Source of the DNA: Sepioteuthis lessoniana
Taxonomy: Eukaryota; Mollusca; Cephalopoda; Myopsida; Loliginidae
Assembly: GCA_963585895.1 (NCBI GenBank)
Contig: OY757911.1
Span: 89,277,275 to 89,341,274 of the forward strand
Reading direction: 5' to 3'
DNA length: 64,000 nucleotides
Part shown: piece after piece, positions 25,950 through 38,069 of the stretch
How the letters are laid out: every line of letters begins with the position of its first letter
Numbering within the stretch: position 1 is the stretch's first letter
The notes under the pieces: generated by a model
Databases searched by the model: none
What the model saw: the letters and a program-made list of their open reading frames with translations, nothing else
What the model was told of the DNA's origin: nothing
Made by a program: the position numbers and the translations under genes

Positions 25950-26059
25950 AGCTTTACTTACTTCTAGCACAAGACTGGAAGTATGGGCACCCAGCGAGAC
26001 TCAAACTTACTAATAAAGATTTGCTACTCTAGTTTGTTAACCATTACACCACCTGAGAT
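25950..26059 (-). mobile_element. SINE-C copy nested in repeat Y
   Basis: 'tttacttacttctagcacaa', 'tatgggcacccagcgagact', 'caaacttact' and 'gttaaccattacacc' give tail to head in reverse. It abuts the target duplication of the neighbouring SINE-A. Confidence 0.65.
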
Positions 26060-26070
26060 GTCCATATATA

Positions 26071-26322
26071 AGTTGGCGACCGTAGTTGAGGGCCACCCGA
26101 AGGCTCCCTTTTCAATAGCTACTACACTGAGGTGTAGAGGAGGGCACTACTCCTTCCTCCGGATCTCTCCACTTTAACCTTGATATGTACCTAATAATGC
26201 TGAGTATTAAGTAAGGAGGTATCAAGTACCATTTTTTAAGTCTTTGGTATGACTCAACCTGGGACTGAACCCTGGTCTCCCGGCCCATTAGCGAAGACTC
26301 TACTCACTAGACCAATGAACCA
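26071..26322 (-). mobile_element. SINE-A copy 3, nested in repeat Y
   Basis: A full-length reverse copy with a perfect 11 bp target duplication, gtccatatata (26060-26070 and 26323-26333). It sits inside a longer repeat Y, next to a SINE-C. The B box is present in reverse as 'gggactgaaccc'. Confidence 0.9.
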
Positions 26323-26696
26323 GTCCATATATAGTTTTGATTAAGTATTCTGTTTTTTAATAATAATAAAAATAATTTGTTTACACACAGTTGTAGGGTT
26401 TAAAGTATTTCTATAAAATAATTTTCAAAAAGATTGACTTGACCTATAGACAGGACCCCAACAGGTACTACCACTCGAGGTACAAGTGAACCTAAGAATA
26501 ATGGCAAAAAACGAATTAATCCATGTCCCCCAGAAATGGAACCTCGCCATCTGATGCAATTTAATGGAGCAAGTATTGTTTTTGTTAATTAATCTATCTA
26601 TATTCACTGTCTAACAGAAAACAAAAAAGAATCCTTTTGATTTTGAAACTTCTAACCAGATATTCTAACTGGCATCATATTGCAGGTGTAATAGTT

Positions 26697-26744
26697 GTAA
26701 TTTACTTAGCATGTGGCACAAGGCCATATGAATGGGGCACCCAA
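26697..26744 (-). mobile_element. 5'-truncated SINE-C with target duplication
   Basis: Only the 3' half is present ('tagcatgtggcacaaggcca', 'atggggcaccc'). It is flanked by ttgcaggtgtaatagtt (26680-26696) and ttgcaggtgtgatagtt (26745-26761), matching at 16 of 17 bases. That is the signature of truncated target-primed reverse transcription. Confidence 0.7.
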
Positions 26745-27144
26745 TTGCAGGTGTGATAGTTTAACACAAACAGTTACTAATTTTTGCAATTACTAATTCA
26801 GTAGAACACATCTGTGTCCCGTCTTTAAATATTTGAATGTCTGGATTATGTTAATCTGAATATTTATAAAAGAAATGCAAACTGTCCAAACAGAAGAACA
26901 TATAATCAACTCAACTTGAAGTGACAATTAAAGCAAAGTTATTTTACTCCCAATGATATCCAGTCATTATACTGGTTATTTAACATAGAAGAAAATTAAA
27001 CATATAGAATTTACAATAGTAAGGTAATACAAAACAGGTGTCACAGAACAGTTTGGTTTAATTGGTTTTATCACCTGAAAGGCTTCAAATTTCTATATCA
27101 ATGTTAGACCAGTGGAAATTGTAATCAAAAGTACAAAAGATGGA

Positions 27145-27475
27145 CTGATTGATTTTAATGGCATGTCAATTCATCTATGATTAATTTTATGTCAAGTAGT
27201 TAGGGAATCACATTCACTGCCCATTTATATTTACAGTTTTTGTTTAGTTGTTTCTTTTTCTTTTCTTTTTTTTTTTTACACATAGTACTATTAAATATGA
27301 ATCTTTTAAAACAGATCTATTTTGACTCATAGATAGGAACCTAACAAGTACTACCACTCCAAATCAGAGAGGACCTGAGAGTAATGACAATGAAGAGGTA
27401 CTCCCCACTCCCTATATCTCCAGAACTAGAGCCTCATTAGAGGCAGTTTAATATCATATCCAGGACACAAAGTAC
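27145..27475 (-). repeat. Repeat Y copy
   Basis: 'ttgattttaatggcatgtca' then 'gactcatagataggaaccta', 'aatgaagaggtactccccac' and 'gagcctcattagaggcagtt'. Confidence 0.78.
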
Positions 27476-27626
27476 ACAAGAGAAAGAAACATCAATAGTA
27501 GATGTAAAATTTGATAACAGGCAACAAATGTCAGTTGAATAGAAAGGACCATATCCCATCAAAATTTGGATGATCATAGCTCTTCACAGCTTCCTTTATC
27601 AGTAAACTGTGCATTATCCTGATATG

Positions 27627-27836
27627 GTTTGAATTCAGAATTGTCTTTCTCTTAAACTGGAAGAACCCACCCCCATCATGACAAAAGAGTCTAATCTTTT
27701 GTTTTTCATCCTGTAGGTGATGGGAGAATCAGATTCATTGCTTTCTCAAGGGTCAAAGTACAAAATGAACACAGACAGCCTTGGTCAGAATTTAGCATCA
27801 CTTCCATTCTCTACATTGATAATCATTATGCTACCT
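27627..27836 (-). mobile_element. SINE-B copy, reverse, diverged
   Basis: Reverse tail X 'gtttgaattcagaattgtc', the core region '...ttctcaagggtcaaagtac', and the head in reverse 'gataatcattatgctacc'. Confidence 0.6.
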
Positions 27837-27934
27837 GGATATAGTATATCAAATACAGGCTGAAGTTTTATAAAGTATAGCAATTATTATAATAGGTCCA
27901 AAGGATCAGCCTTCTGGTATTTTAGTAATTTCTT

Positions 27935-27936
<2 letters not shown>

Positions 27937-27968
<32 letters not shown>
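27937..27968. repeat. Poly-T tract
   Basis: About 32 T. A poly-A tract of similar length follows 155 bp later. Confidence 0.9.
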
Positions 27969-27973
<5 letters not shown>

Positions 27974-28121
27974 TCGACCTTCAAACATGAACAGACTATT
28001 TTTTTAAATGGTATTATTCTTACTCAAGATACTCTGCCAGGTTTGACTATTATGTGCTGGCCTTTCTTCCTCTTTATGGTTGACTGCTCTCAATAATCTA
28101 TTATAATATTTATTCAAGTTA

Positions 28122-28122
<1 letters not shown>

Positions 28123-28152
<30 letters not shown>
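28123..28152. repeat. Poly-A tract
   Basis: About 30 A. It can pair with the poly-T at 27937-27968. Confidence 0.9.
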
Positions 28153-28154
<2 letters not shown>

Positions 28155-28229
28155 ATACAAAGTATATAATTACACAGGAATTCTTTTTTACTATAGCATC
28201 TTTATTTGTACTATATAATAATTATATGA

Positions 28230-28374
28230 TGGTTGGCTGATTCCAGGCACTGCAACACTAATGGAGGAAGAGTGTTGACAACAAGGGGGGACTATGTTAA
28301 AAAATAAACTTTGTTTGGTCATATTCCAAGAGAGTATCTTAGTCTACCTATGAACTTTTCAGCCAACCTTTGTA
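28230..28374 (+). mobile_element. 3' end of a mariner-like element: transposase C-terminal remnant plus terminal inverted repeat
   Basis: The plus strand reads WRKSVDNKGGLC*KINFVWS, close to the usual mariner C-terminus (RW.KCVD..GDYVEK), with one stop inside. About 80 bp downstream, 28345-28372 reads in reverse complement as CAAAGGTTGGCTGAAAAGTT, continuing CATAGGTA. This is a typical mariner terminal inverted repeat and is followed by the TA target dinucleotide at 28373-28374. The catalytic part of the gene and the 5' end were not found. The (TG)n tract begins directly outside the element. Confidence 0.65.
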
Positions 28375-28381
28375 CAATAAC

Positions 28382-28383
<2 letters not shown>

Positions 28384-28437
<54 letters not shown>
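28384..28437. repeat. (TG)n microsatellite
   Basis: About 27 uninterrupted TG units, directly outside the mariner 3' end. It is a candidate Z-DNA-forming tract. Confidence 0.92.
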
Positions 28438-30314
28438 CACGTAAATTTGGGCAAGTGAATCTATTTGCATTTTAAGGCCCAAATATATATAGTAACTATG
28501 AATCATTTTAAATAAAATGGTTAAAGTTACAAGACACAAAACAGGAAACAAAGAGGGTAAGGTAATCAGGCTAAGAGGAGGAGGACAACTTCTAACAAGA
28601 TGTCATGGGCCATCATGGTGGGTAAGGTCCATTATTCCCTGTGTCTTATGAATATTTCCCAAGGTCTGAATCCTGCGGTGTACTAAGAAAGAGGTTGATA
28701 TATATTCTTTGTTTCGTGGTATTGGTTACCAGTTCAACAAATAATCATATTTTGTATAATTCAAATTAACATCATTTAAATTAACAATTCATTATCAAGT
28801 CCTTGGACACTGACTTCACATCAAAATTCTATTCTTGTTCCATGTATGGACATGTCATCTAGTCAGTTCAAATCTTATATTATTGAATTAACACTTTATT
28901 GCTGGAAAGTTGTAGATACAATGAAGGATTTTACAATGAGGATACATTTTGGTCTGACATTTCCATGATGTGACAGAAAATCAACAAAGTCTCATGATAT
29001 TCTAAAATACTGCTTGGGTGCTCTGAATTACTGGTAATGATGCTTTGCCCTTGAAACCATACCTGACCCTTCATTATTTGATGTAGGCTTTGGTAGCTTC
29101 ATAGCTGGGTTTTTGTTGCAGCACATGTGTATATAATATTGTCTATAATATGGACCCATTTCACTTGTGATAAGTTAAAATAAAATATTGAATTACAAAT
29201 AAATAAGTGAAAGCATGTAAGGATTATGCATGAATAAAATTTTATCATTGTGCATATCATGTCGTAATAACCTTGCTGATTATTACTGTCTTAAATTTCT
29301 AAGTAGTATAAAACAGCTGATTTTCAAGTACCAACAGAATGAAAGAACTATGTTTTCAGTCTTAATAGATAAGATAAAAAAATGATGTAAATGTAGCAGC
29401 TTTATTTTTCTTTTTAATCTTGTTAAGAAAAATATCAATAAAAAATATCAATTTTCTGTTATCCAAACAAATTACTAAATGGTTTCTGTCAAATTAAACA
29501 TGAAATAAAAGGATAAATGCAAATGAGAAAAGTTTGCAAGAAAAAGTGCTTGATACTACTAGAGCAGCGAAGGTATATAACTCAGAAAAAACATCAAATT
29601 ATGAACAAGTCTCTAATATAATAATAAAAAGATAAATGTAAATGAGAAAAGTTTGCAAAAAAATTTGCGTGTGTGTTAAAGTATTTATTAAACTTAACAA
29701 GGAGAATAAATGAAAGAAATGATATCATCTGTCAAAGATTCTGTATTTCAATCATTTTCTTTACTATAATTGCAGTTTCCTCCCTTGAACTGTAAGCTAA
29801 ATTTAGGGGGTGGTGCTCTATATCATCTTCTTTCAGTCTTAAGAAAAAAAAACTTATTTCTATTTTTCACTAGTTCAAGTGCAATTTTAAAAAAGCTTCA
29901 GTGTAATATTCATAACTAGGTAGTTGAAAAAAAACAAAAACAAAACAAGCAAAAAAATTGTAAACATTACAAGTAATTTTCAAAAAATATTTTTAATCCT
30001 TTTGTTGAGTATTTTAAGGAAGCTTCCATTAAATCGTTTATAATACTCAAAGTCAGCCTAAGCAAAACCAGTTGCCCATGATAAGCAAAGAAAAAGTTAC
30101 AAAATGACAAATGAAGAGTAAGGATGTAATAAAAGTATATCACAAAGGAGGGACAACTAAACAGAAATCCAAGCTAAAACAGTATATATTAAGAAACTTT
30201 TGGTCCTTGTATGATTTTAAGTATATAAATAGTGAAACAATAACATCTTTATGAAATAAGTTACAGTCTATCTTTATATTACAAAAATTCTCATATTTGT
30301 ATATATTTATGTAA
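28438..30314. other. Unassigned A+T-rich sequence
   Basis: Holds the short direct repeat at 29.5 kb. Nothing else recognised. Confidence 0.5.
29504..29666 (+). repeat. Short direct repeat
   Basis: 'aatgagaaaagtttgcaaga' near 29523 recurs as 'aatgagaaaagtttgcaaaa' near 29640, each preceded by 'gataaatg'. Copies are about 40 bp. Confidence 0.6.
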
Positions 30315-30585
30315 CTGTAAACCAGCAAAAACAGCACATCAAAGCTAGATTTTTATTAGAGCAATACACATAAAATGTTCTTAAAAGAATAAAGCAATTT
30401 ATAAAAATAATTTTGTGGGGTCTATATTCATGTTAAATGTGACTTTTATTCATCCAAATTCTTAATATAATAGATATAACTAATAAATTTTAGTTAAAAT
30501 CTTTCCCTCCTTCCAAAATAGAAGCATCAATATCATCACAGACCACGGTTACAAATGGAATCAAATGGGTTGTCAGGTTGTTTTT
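30315..30585 (+). repeat. Repeat D copy
   Basis: 'ccagcaaaaacagcacatca', 'ttttattagagcaatacaca', 'aatagaagcatcaatatcat' and 'cacagaccacggttacaaat'. Uninterrupted, so useful for a consensus. Confidence 0.78.
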
Positions 30586-30767
30586 CATAAAAATATGACT
30601 TGTTAACTATCTTGCATGAATGAACAGACATATATTGTTTGTACTTTATAAATACCAGTTTTTTTTAAAGGTCTAGTATGTCTACGTTTATATTGAACCC
30701 ATTTTTTGCTTTGTCTTTCAAGTCAATGCTTCTCATTGACAGCAATTATAACTAATTACACAATAAT

Positions 30768-30769
<2 letters not shown>

Positions 30770-30844
<75 letters not shown>

Positions 30845-30845
30845 A
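30770..30845. repeat. (TA)n(CA)n compound microsatellite
   Basis: About 30 TA units, then about 7 CA units. Confidence 0.92.
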
Positions 30846-32852
30846 TATAAACATATTACCCTGTACCGTATTTATATATGACTTGATGGAAACTAACCCT
30901 GGACTTAAAATGTCCAAAGTTATAACTGTGAGGAAAACATTTATGAGGGAGTTTAAATCCAAAGAGTGGATATTCTATAAAAGAAGCTGTTGGAATGGAA
31001 CATACATCTGGTATGGGGAAAATTCACAAAAAAAAAAAAAGAAGATACTATTTGCTAGAGACTGTAAAATAAGTTATAACCAGAAACCTTCATATAGGTG
31101 AAACCAATGAATACAGGTCATCCAAACATCTTCCATAAAAGTAATGATAAAGTGGTGACAACGTGGCTACATTATGACGATGGGAAAGTATTAAGTATTT
31201 ATATACATCATTCTACTGCTATGCATTAAAGTCTTAAGAGTTGTAACTGAATCCTTACTTAAAAGATGAAGTGCAGAAACATTGGTGGAATAAAAAGATG
31301 TCTCAAATCAGCTAAGCTTAGAGACTAAATATTATCTTCCAGAGATAATGGAAGTGTTTTTTTAATATCACAATAAAATTAAAGCAATATGTATCACAAG
31401 CTATATTAGTTAAGTGGTTAAGACTTTAATTACAGACAGTAATACTAAAAGTCAAATTTCAAAAATTAGTTCTAATTTCATTTTTCTCAATAATATCTAC
31501 TTTATGATCATTGTCAATTTATAAGTTGGCGACTGTAGACAAGGGTGACCCGAAGGCTCCCTTTTCAATAGCTATTACACCAAGGTGTAGGGGAGGGTGC
31601 TACTCCTTTCCCCAGGATTGCTCCACTTTACTCTTGATACATATCTTATAATGCTGAGTGTTAAGCAAGGAGGTATCAAGTATCATTTTTTAAGTCTTTG
31701 GTATGACTCAACCTGGGATTGAATCCCGGTCTGCCGGAACATTGGCAAACACTCTACCCACCAGACCAATGAGATGGTTGTCAATTTATACTGAACAGTT
31801 TCAAATTGTAATTATAACTATAAAAAGGTAAATCAACATAAAAGAAATAAAAATAAATTTTACCAATCCTATTTTCATATTAATAGTTCTGTAAAAATCT
31901 TCACTTTTGAATTTAAGTTAGAGATATTTAGGAGATTCATCAATTTAAACATTTTTGTTTCAGGTCTGGATTGTTAGTCCTAACTAAGCAATAAATGCTA
32001 CATAATTATTTTACATCTCCAGCTTAAAAAAATACCTGCAAACTTAATTAGTAAATGTTTAATTGAATATTATTTTAGTAATTGGTTACTTTTTTTTTTT
32101 TATTATTTCAAAGTTTAGAAATCTGAATACTGTAAGACTAATGTCTTTATTTTACACCACAAGAGATTTAAAATGTTTTTACATTAAAACTCTCCTCTAG
32201 GTTCAATAAGTATACATACCAAATTTGGTAGCTCTATATCAAAAAATCATTTGGTCATCTAGAAGAGAAACAAACTTCCTAATTATTAATAAAAGATTTG
32301 AATTAAGACTGAAAACATGGTTCATAAGTACTCGTAAAGTGAATATCAGCTATTTTACACAACTTAGAAATTTAAGATAGATACAAATAATCAGCAATGT
32401 TATTACAAGTTGATTATTTGTCAGCGAGGTAAGAGTTTCACCCAAGATAATTTAAAAACTAATAAACAACTTTTCTTTTATCAAATGTTTAACACTGTTG
32501 ATATCTTAGGATTGTCTAAGTGTAATAAATAATAATCAAGTTAAAAGAATTAAGAGGCATGACTTGTTAAACAAAAGAAACTAAAAAAAACTATTCAATC
32601 AATGATTTAATCAACTTTCATAATATTTATATCTTTAAAAAGAAAAATTAACAGAAGAAAAATCTGATATGAAAATTATTTTCTTAAACTATATAGAAAT
32701 AAAAATTATTGGATTTTTAGATTTATTTTTACAATAAAAAAAAAATCAACTGGAACATTTTCAGTGCCAAATACATTGGCATTTTAAAAATCTACTAAAA
32801 ATTAAAATTGAAATTTTATATTTTTCTCCAATTCTTTTGGTAACTGGTCTCA
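30846..32852. other. Unassigned sequence around SINE-A copy 4
   Basis: Outside the SINE and its target duplications I see no gene or family repeat. Confidence 0.5.
31524..31777 (-). mobile_element. SINE-A copy 4 with perfect target duplication
   Basis: A full-length reverse copy between perfect 13 bp direct repeats ttgtcaatttata (31511-31523 and 31778-31790). The B box in reverse reads 'gggattgaatccc', intact in pattern. The clean duplication defines the boundaries of the family. Confidence 0.92.
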
Positions 32853-33172
32853 TAAGCTGGTTTTTAGTTGGGCTGCTCATGTAGCCTGTCTTGGGCACAA
32901 ATAGCCTGGTGAAGGCCATCCCTCTCCAGGTTTACAACTGGTTTGAATACAGTGTTTTTCTTCTCCGAAACCAATTAGCTATAACAGGGTTAAAGAGCTC
33001 AGTCTTCCCTACTATATACCCATAGTTCGAAAGAGAATAATTGGATTCATATCTTTCTCAAGGATATTAGCACTATGTAAAATGCAAACTGCCTCAATTC
33101 AGGATTTGAATATGAGTTGCCAAGTCTACTTCCTATGAGGATAACCGTTTCACCACAAGCAATTCCTAATGT
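32853..33172 (-). mobile_element. SINE-B copy with extended tail
   Basis: The tail includes 'cttgggcacaaatagcctgg', the same as the 42.1 kb copy. Then come 'acccatagtt', 'tctcaaggatattagcacta', and the reverse tRNA-like head 'ggatttgaatatgagttgcc' through 'aaccgtttcacca'. Confidence 0.75.
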
Positions 33173-33734
33173 AAACATTGTATTGCCACAGAAATTTTTC
33201 TATTTGATGGTAAAAATGTTATGGCAAATTTATTAATGGATTAGTTTTTGTCAATGGGTAACAATTTATTAAGAGCAGAATCATTACTAAGAATGTGACA
33301 ACTGATGATTAACTCCTAAAATGTCAGTTTAGAGGATGTGATATGTCTTTTTCATGTTTTTATAGGAAAGTTAATTTTGTAAGATTTTGAAAAACTTAAC
33401 ATCCAAAATTCATAACATTAACATTTGAATTACTCATGTGGGTTCAGAGAAAAAGTGTTAACTACTTGACCTGAATAATCATGTTATAAAATCCACAATA
33501 ATTAGATATTATTATAGTTTTAATATAATTCCTCATTGTTTATTAATCAAATATTCATCAAGTGTATATAAGTTCTTATAGCTAGTCCATTTAAAATCAT
33601 ACAAGAAACTAATCTTTAAATAGTGGGAAAAAAAACAATGGATGCAAGTCTAAGATATTAGAAAGTGAATTTTAAAAAATCCATATTGTAATGATCCAGT
33701 TTTTGTATACATGACTTTAACACAACAGAAATGG

Positions 33735-33900
33735 CAGATTGTAATGAGATTTTTATTAGTGTATTAGTGTTATATACTCTAATTTAGGGAATAAAGCAAT
33801 TTCCACTTCAATTCCTTTATCTGTAATTAGTTATATAAATTCTATAAATAGGATATAATTTAATATATGTTTATTAGTAGCTAAAATCTGTAAAAATTTT
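33735..33900 (+). repeat. Partial repeat D
   Basis: 'gtaatgagatttttattagt' and 'tttagggaataaagcaattt' match the 5' part of D; the rest is weak. Confidence 0.5.
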
Positions 33901-34464
33901 TAATAAAATAAAGATGCTTTGCTTAGACTAGCACACAGACTTCATATTGTTTATATTACCTGTTGTTCCTAAGTGGTCACTCATTTTAGTACTGAACAGA
34001 CTTATCTTTGCTTAACTTTCATGATCTAGTGAGAATGGATGCTTTTAGTATGACTTGGCTACTTTCATTACTTGGTGGAAATAAATCTAACCTAAATTTT
34101 TTTAAGTAGTTACTAATTAATTTTCACTTGCTTTATGAAGTTCTTATAACTAAATGAGATTTTGACAGAAGTCAATATTTGATTAATTATATACATAATA
34201 TTAATTTATTTTTATATACTTTTTTGTTAATTCCAATCTTATACACAAAATAGCTTTGTACAAATAAGAAAATAGTGTGTGAGGGTCAGACAATAATAGC
34301 TATTAAGAAAACAAGACTATGGAATTTTCTAATGACTCTTGTGCAACATGGTTAAATTACAATGCAGCTCTTTAGATAAGCTCTAACTGCATTTGTCAAA
34401 GTAAAAAAATTATCATGGAGTGTAATGTAAAAATGACTGACCTGAGAATTTAATTAAGAAAAGA

Positions 34465-34468
<4 letters not shown>

Positions 34469-34519
<51 letters not shown>

Positions 34520-34520
34520 G
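34469..34520. repeat. (AT)n(AC)n compound microsatellite
   Basis: About 21 AT units followed by a short AC run. Confidence 0.9.
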
Positions 34521-34697
34521 AATAACAGCTCTTTAATTAGTATTTTATCTATTATAGTAAGACAATCTTTGCTTGCTGAAGATATGTCTCATGTTTCCAT
34601 AACTAGATTTTTTTCATTAATCAATTTATCCATCTCTTTGTAATTAAAGAGTCTGATAATGTAGAAAAGTATTACCCAAACACACACACACAGCATG

Positions 34698-34935
34698 GGT
34701 TTGTTTTGGTTTATTTGTTTAATAAAATATCAACCCCTTATGAGTTAATTAATGCTGAAATTTGAGACCAATAATTTGCATACAATTATATGGTTTCAAG
34801 GATTCCTATTTTATATAAATAATTTTCAAACAGATTTATATGACCAAAAGATTGGACTCTTACCAATCCAGGTCAGAATGAAACTGGGAATCATGGTAAT
34901 GAAGAAATGACTCCAGAGCTCCAGAATATTTCTTG
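34698..34935 (-). repeat. Repeat Y copy, diverged
   Basis: 'aaaatatcaaccccttatga', 'gcatacaattatatggtttc' and 'aggtcagaatgaaactggga' follow the Y order. The outer part is lost. Confidence 0.65.
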
Positions 34936-35176
34936 AACAAAATGCTTTCAGGCAAAACACAGAATTTTAAAAATACAACACTGGCTATACTCATAAGACC
35001 TAACCTAATTTTACTTTTTAAAAAAACACTTTCAAAAGGTAAAACTTGAGGGCATGATGCACATTAAAAGAAATATGATGGCATAGTTTAACACCATATC
35101 AGAAGAGGAGTTTTCAGAGGTGCTTCAACCAATCAAAAACTCACTGGAATAAATCTGTTGAATGACAAAGACTATT

Positions 35177-35201
35177 TAAAAAAAAAAAAAAAAAAAAAAA
35201 A
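35177..35201. repeat. Poly-A tract
   Basis: About 25 A. Confidence 0.88.
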
Positions 35202-36019
35202 ATTATTCATTGTTCATGGTAAATATCACTTCAGTCTTGACACTTTTTGAAGACACATTGTGTTTACTAAAACACAGTTGATATTGTTGTTCTAATAGAC
35301 AAATAGTGTTTTAGACAGACATTGTCCCATACTTTCTCAGTCTGCTTATGAATTGTATTGTTAGAATATTGGTGTATGAATGTGCAGATCAATTATAACA
35401 ATGAAAAGAGGAAGATGGAGAATGGAAGTAGGATTTAAATGTAAAAGGTCATGGTTGATGAGACAGTAACTGCAGATATCAACTGCTTCCCATACAATAC
35501 ATCACTTAAGCCCAACAGTTGTAAGAATTCAAATGTCAAATTACTAGGATTAAATACTCACCCTAAAAGACAAGGCTTGAAGTTAGAATCTCTTGAGGTG
35601 GGAACTTGGACAAAAAGAACAGGAGATTAAAATGTCACTTGTTTGTTTTTTTTTGAGAGTGAGACCAGTTGATTAACCAGTTCATTTTTAAGAGATAATA
35701 AACTATCTAGGCTGGGATTTCATCTAAGTATTCTCTACTCCAGATGCATGATCTATTCCAATAGCTTTTTTCTAAGAAAATCTACAATGCGAATCAAAAA
35801 CCCTCATTTCTTCCCAGCGACACTGTTGAACTTTGTTTTTTTTTTAGTCCAGGCTTAATTAGTGCCTTATTCTGTATTAGTTTTGATTTGCTTTTTTATT
35901 CCTTCTTTGTTATATCCTTACTTTTCATTTGTAATTTTGTAACTCTTGGCCTATAGCAACTAACTTTGCCAATGGTAACTGTATATTAAAATAAATTAAA
36001 TTAGAATAAAATGATCACA

Positions 36020-36095
36020 AACCACCTCAGCAGAAATTTGAACCTTGATTGACAATTCCATTTCCTATACTGTTAACCATTAGGCTAGATATACT
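36020..36095 (-). mobile_element. tRNA-like SINE fragment
   Basis: 'gaaatttgaaccttgattga' with 'ctgttaaccattaggctaga' is a reverse tRNA-like head of the same general type as SINE-B and SINE-C. No body was seen. Confidence 0.3.
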
Positions 36096-37084
36096 TTAGA
36101 AATTTTTTATTTTTTTATTAATAGCCCTTTGCAATTTAGGGTCAAGCCCAGTCATGTTACAAGGAAAATAAACCATTTCCTTGTTTAAATCTATAAGTCA
36201 AGGCAAATTTTTTTTTTTTAGGTTTTACCAGTAACTTTTTATTTCAATAAAATAAAAAGGCATATCTGAAAAGTTTTTCTTTAGACTTTATGCTAAATAA
36301 AACTAAAGTCATTTTTCAGAAATTCAAAATAGAAATATAATATATTCCTAATATAATGTCTAAATTTATTTGCAATTTTGTTTTTGTAACCTTTTACCTA
36401 TAGTGATCAACTAGCTTTGCTTTGGATGACTTCTTTAAGTATTAACATAAAAGAAAGAAAGAGAAAAACAAAAGTCCCTTTACCACGTTCTTATCTTGAG
36501 AACAGAAAAAAAGGAAAAAAAAGTGAATCTAGTCCTGAAGATACCAAACTTGAGACAGCATGACCCCATTGCATCATAAGGGTGGATTAGGTTAGTTCAA
36601 CAACTTTATGACACGAGTCTCTGGGACTGAACATTTTTTTGTTCCTACCCATCTACCTTTGATCAAGAGTTAGTTAAATATTTACACTGTATTTTTATAT
36701 GAAGGATTTTTTTTTAAATCATTTTTATACCTGCTATTTGTTGAGGGCTAACTAGCACTGTTTAGATTTTTTTTTTAAAAGTATCTTTTGCTTGGTGATT
36801 TTTTTAAAAACCATAACCCAGTAATCAAATGCAGCTGTTAAAATTCATAAATGATAAAAACTGTTTTATTATCTAATAATATCAATTTTTCTTACACGTT
36901 TCTTATCAGTAAGATGGTGGAAAGGAAGATATGTGCATAGCTTTAAAACTTATACAATAAAGGATGAGAAACAGAACAAAGAATACAATAATTAAATTTG
37001 ATATGTTTATTTGAATATTAAGGATTTTGAAAGTACAAATTTTATGGTTGAGCAAAGGAACAAGCCGCCCCCCCCCCTAGAATT

Positions 37085-37198
37085 TTTCACTTAGATGAAT
37101 TGCTGACCAAGTTTCACCGATAGAGAACAAAAATTAAACCAAAGACCTAGTAACCTTCAGATTGCTGTTATAACCTCTGAGCTATGACTTGGGTTTTA
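37085..37198 (-). mobile_element. tRNA-like SINE fragment
   Basis: 'taaaccaaagacctagtaac' and 'tgttataacctctgagctat' in reverse look like a decayed tRNA-derived head. Weak. Confidence 0.25.
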
Positions 37199-37251
37199 TT
37201 ATCAAAACAGCAACTTGTAAGTTTCTCCAGAACACAGTGGATTAGATACTA

Positions 37252-37493
37252 TTATTTAGAGTGTTCGCTAATGGCCTGGGAGACTAGGGTTCAATCCCAA
37301 GTCGAGTCATACCAAAGACTCAACAAATGGTACTTGATGCCTCCTTGCTAAACACTCAGTACTATAAGGAATGGATCAAGAGTAAAGTGGAGCAATTCAG
37401 GGAAAGGAGTAGCACCTTTCCCTACACCTCGGTGTAGAAGCTATTGAAAAGGGAGCCTTCAGGTCACCTTTGACTATGGTCGTCAACTTTACT
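37252..37493 (+). mobile_element. SINE-A copy 5, 5' end slightly truncated
   Basis: It begins within the A-box region ('tagagtgttcgc'), has a B box 'ggttcaatccc' and continues to the 3' end 'gtcgtcaactttactt'. No clear target duplication was seen. Confidence 0.85.
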
Positions 37494-38069
37494 TTTAATT
37501 CTATCAGGTAGCCATTACAGTCATCCATATGATTTTTTTTTTACTCATCCAGTTATCTTTCTGCACTGGTAAAATCTCTAATAACCACAGAATATAAATG
37601 TTAAGTGGAAATACTTAACCATAGGAGATATTTATGTTAATTTGCATTTTATAAGGACAGCAGAAAATATTTGAAATTTAAGAAAAACAAGTCTCACCAA
37701 CTTGGAACTGAAATGATTTGTATCTAGTAGTCAACTGCTAAAAATTTTGGTCATTCTCAAAACATATTGCAATTATAAAGAAGATTTGTGTGTGTGTGTG
37801 TAACTTAAAATGAATGAATGTTCACTCAGTCCTCTGTGATAGTCTTATTACAGTCAGTTTCATGTATTCTTTAAAAATTTACAATACTCAGATAAAGGAT
37901 GTCTTATCAGAGGATTGTATCTTTTTTAAACAATATATGAAACTGGCAGGGGTGAGTAAACATTCATTCATTTTAGGTTATATCTGGCTCAACTAGTTGG
38001 TATTAAGCACTTTTTTGATTTATGAATAAGTATTTTTAAATGATTTGTTCATCCAACTATATTTATGAG

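Larger units (their letters stand above)
25674..26590 (-). repeat. Repeat Y copy interrupted by SINE-C and SINE-A
   Basis: Tail and internal tandem units lie at 25674-25949, and the core resumes at 26334-26590 ('acaggaccccaacaggtact', 'tggaacctcgccatctgatg'). The two SINEs occupy the gap, so Y is the oldest of the three. Confidence 0.75.
33901..37251. other. Mostly unassigned A+T-rich sequence
   Basis: Besides a Y copy, two weak tRNA-like pieces and simple repeats, nothing recognised. Confidence 0.45.

Noticed and set aside
28348-28551. Open frame with a poly-His/Thr run on the minus strand
   Set aside because: It is the (TG)n tract translated as THTHTH.
30706-31101. A 131-codon open stretch on the plus strand
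   Set aside because: Its middle is (TA)n/(CA)n translated as YIYI... and TH...; the flanking codons show no protein similarity.
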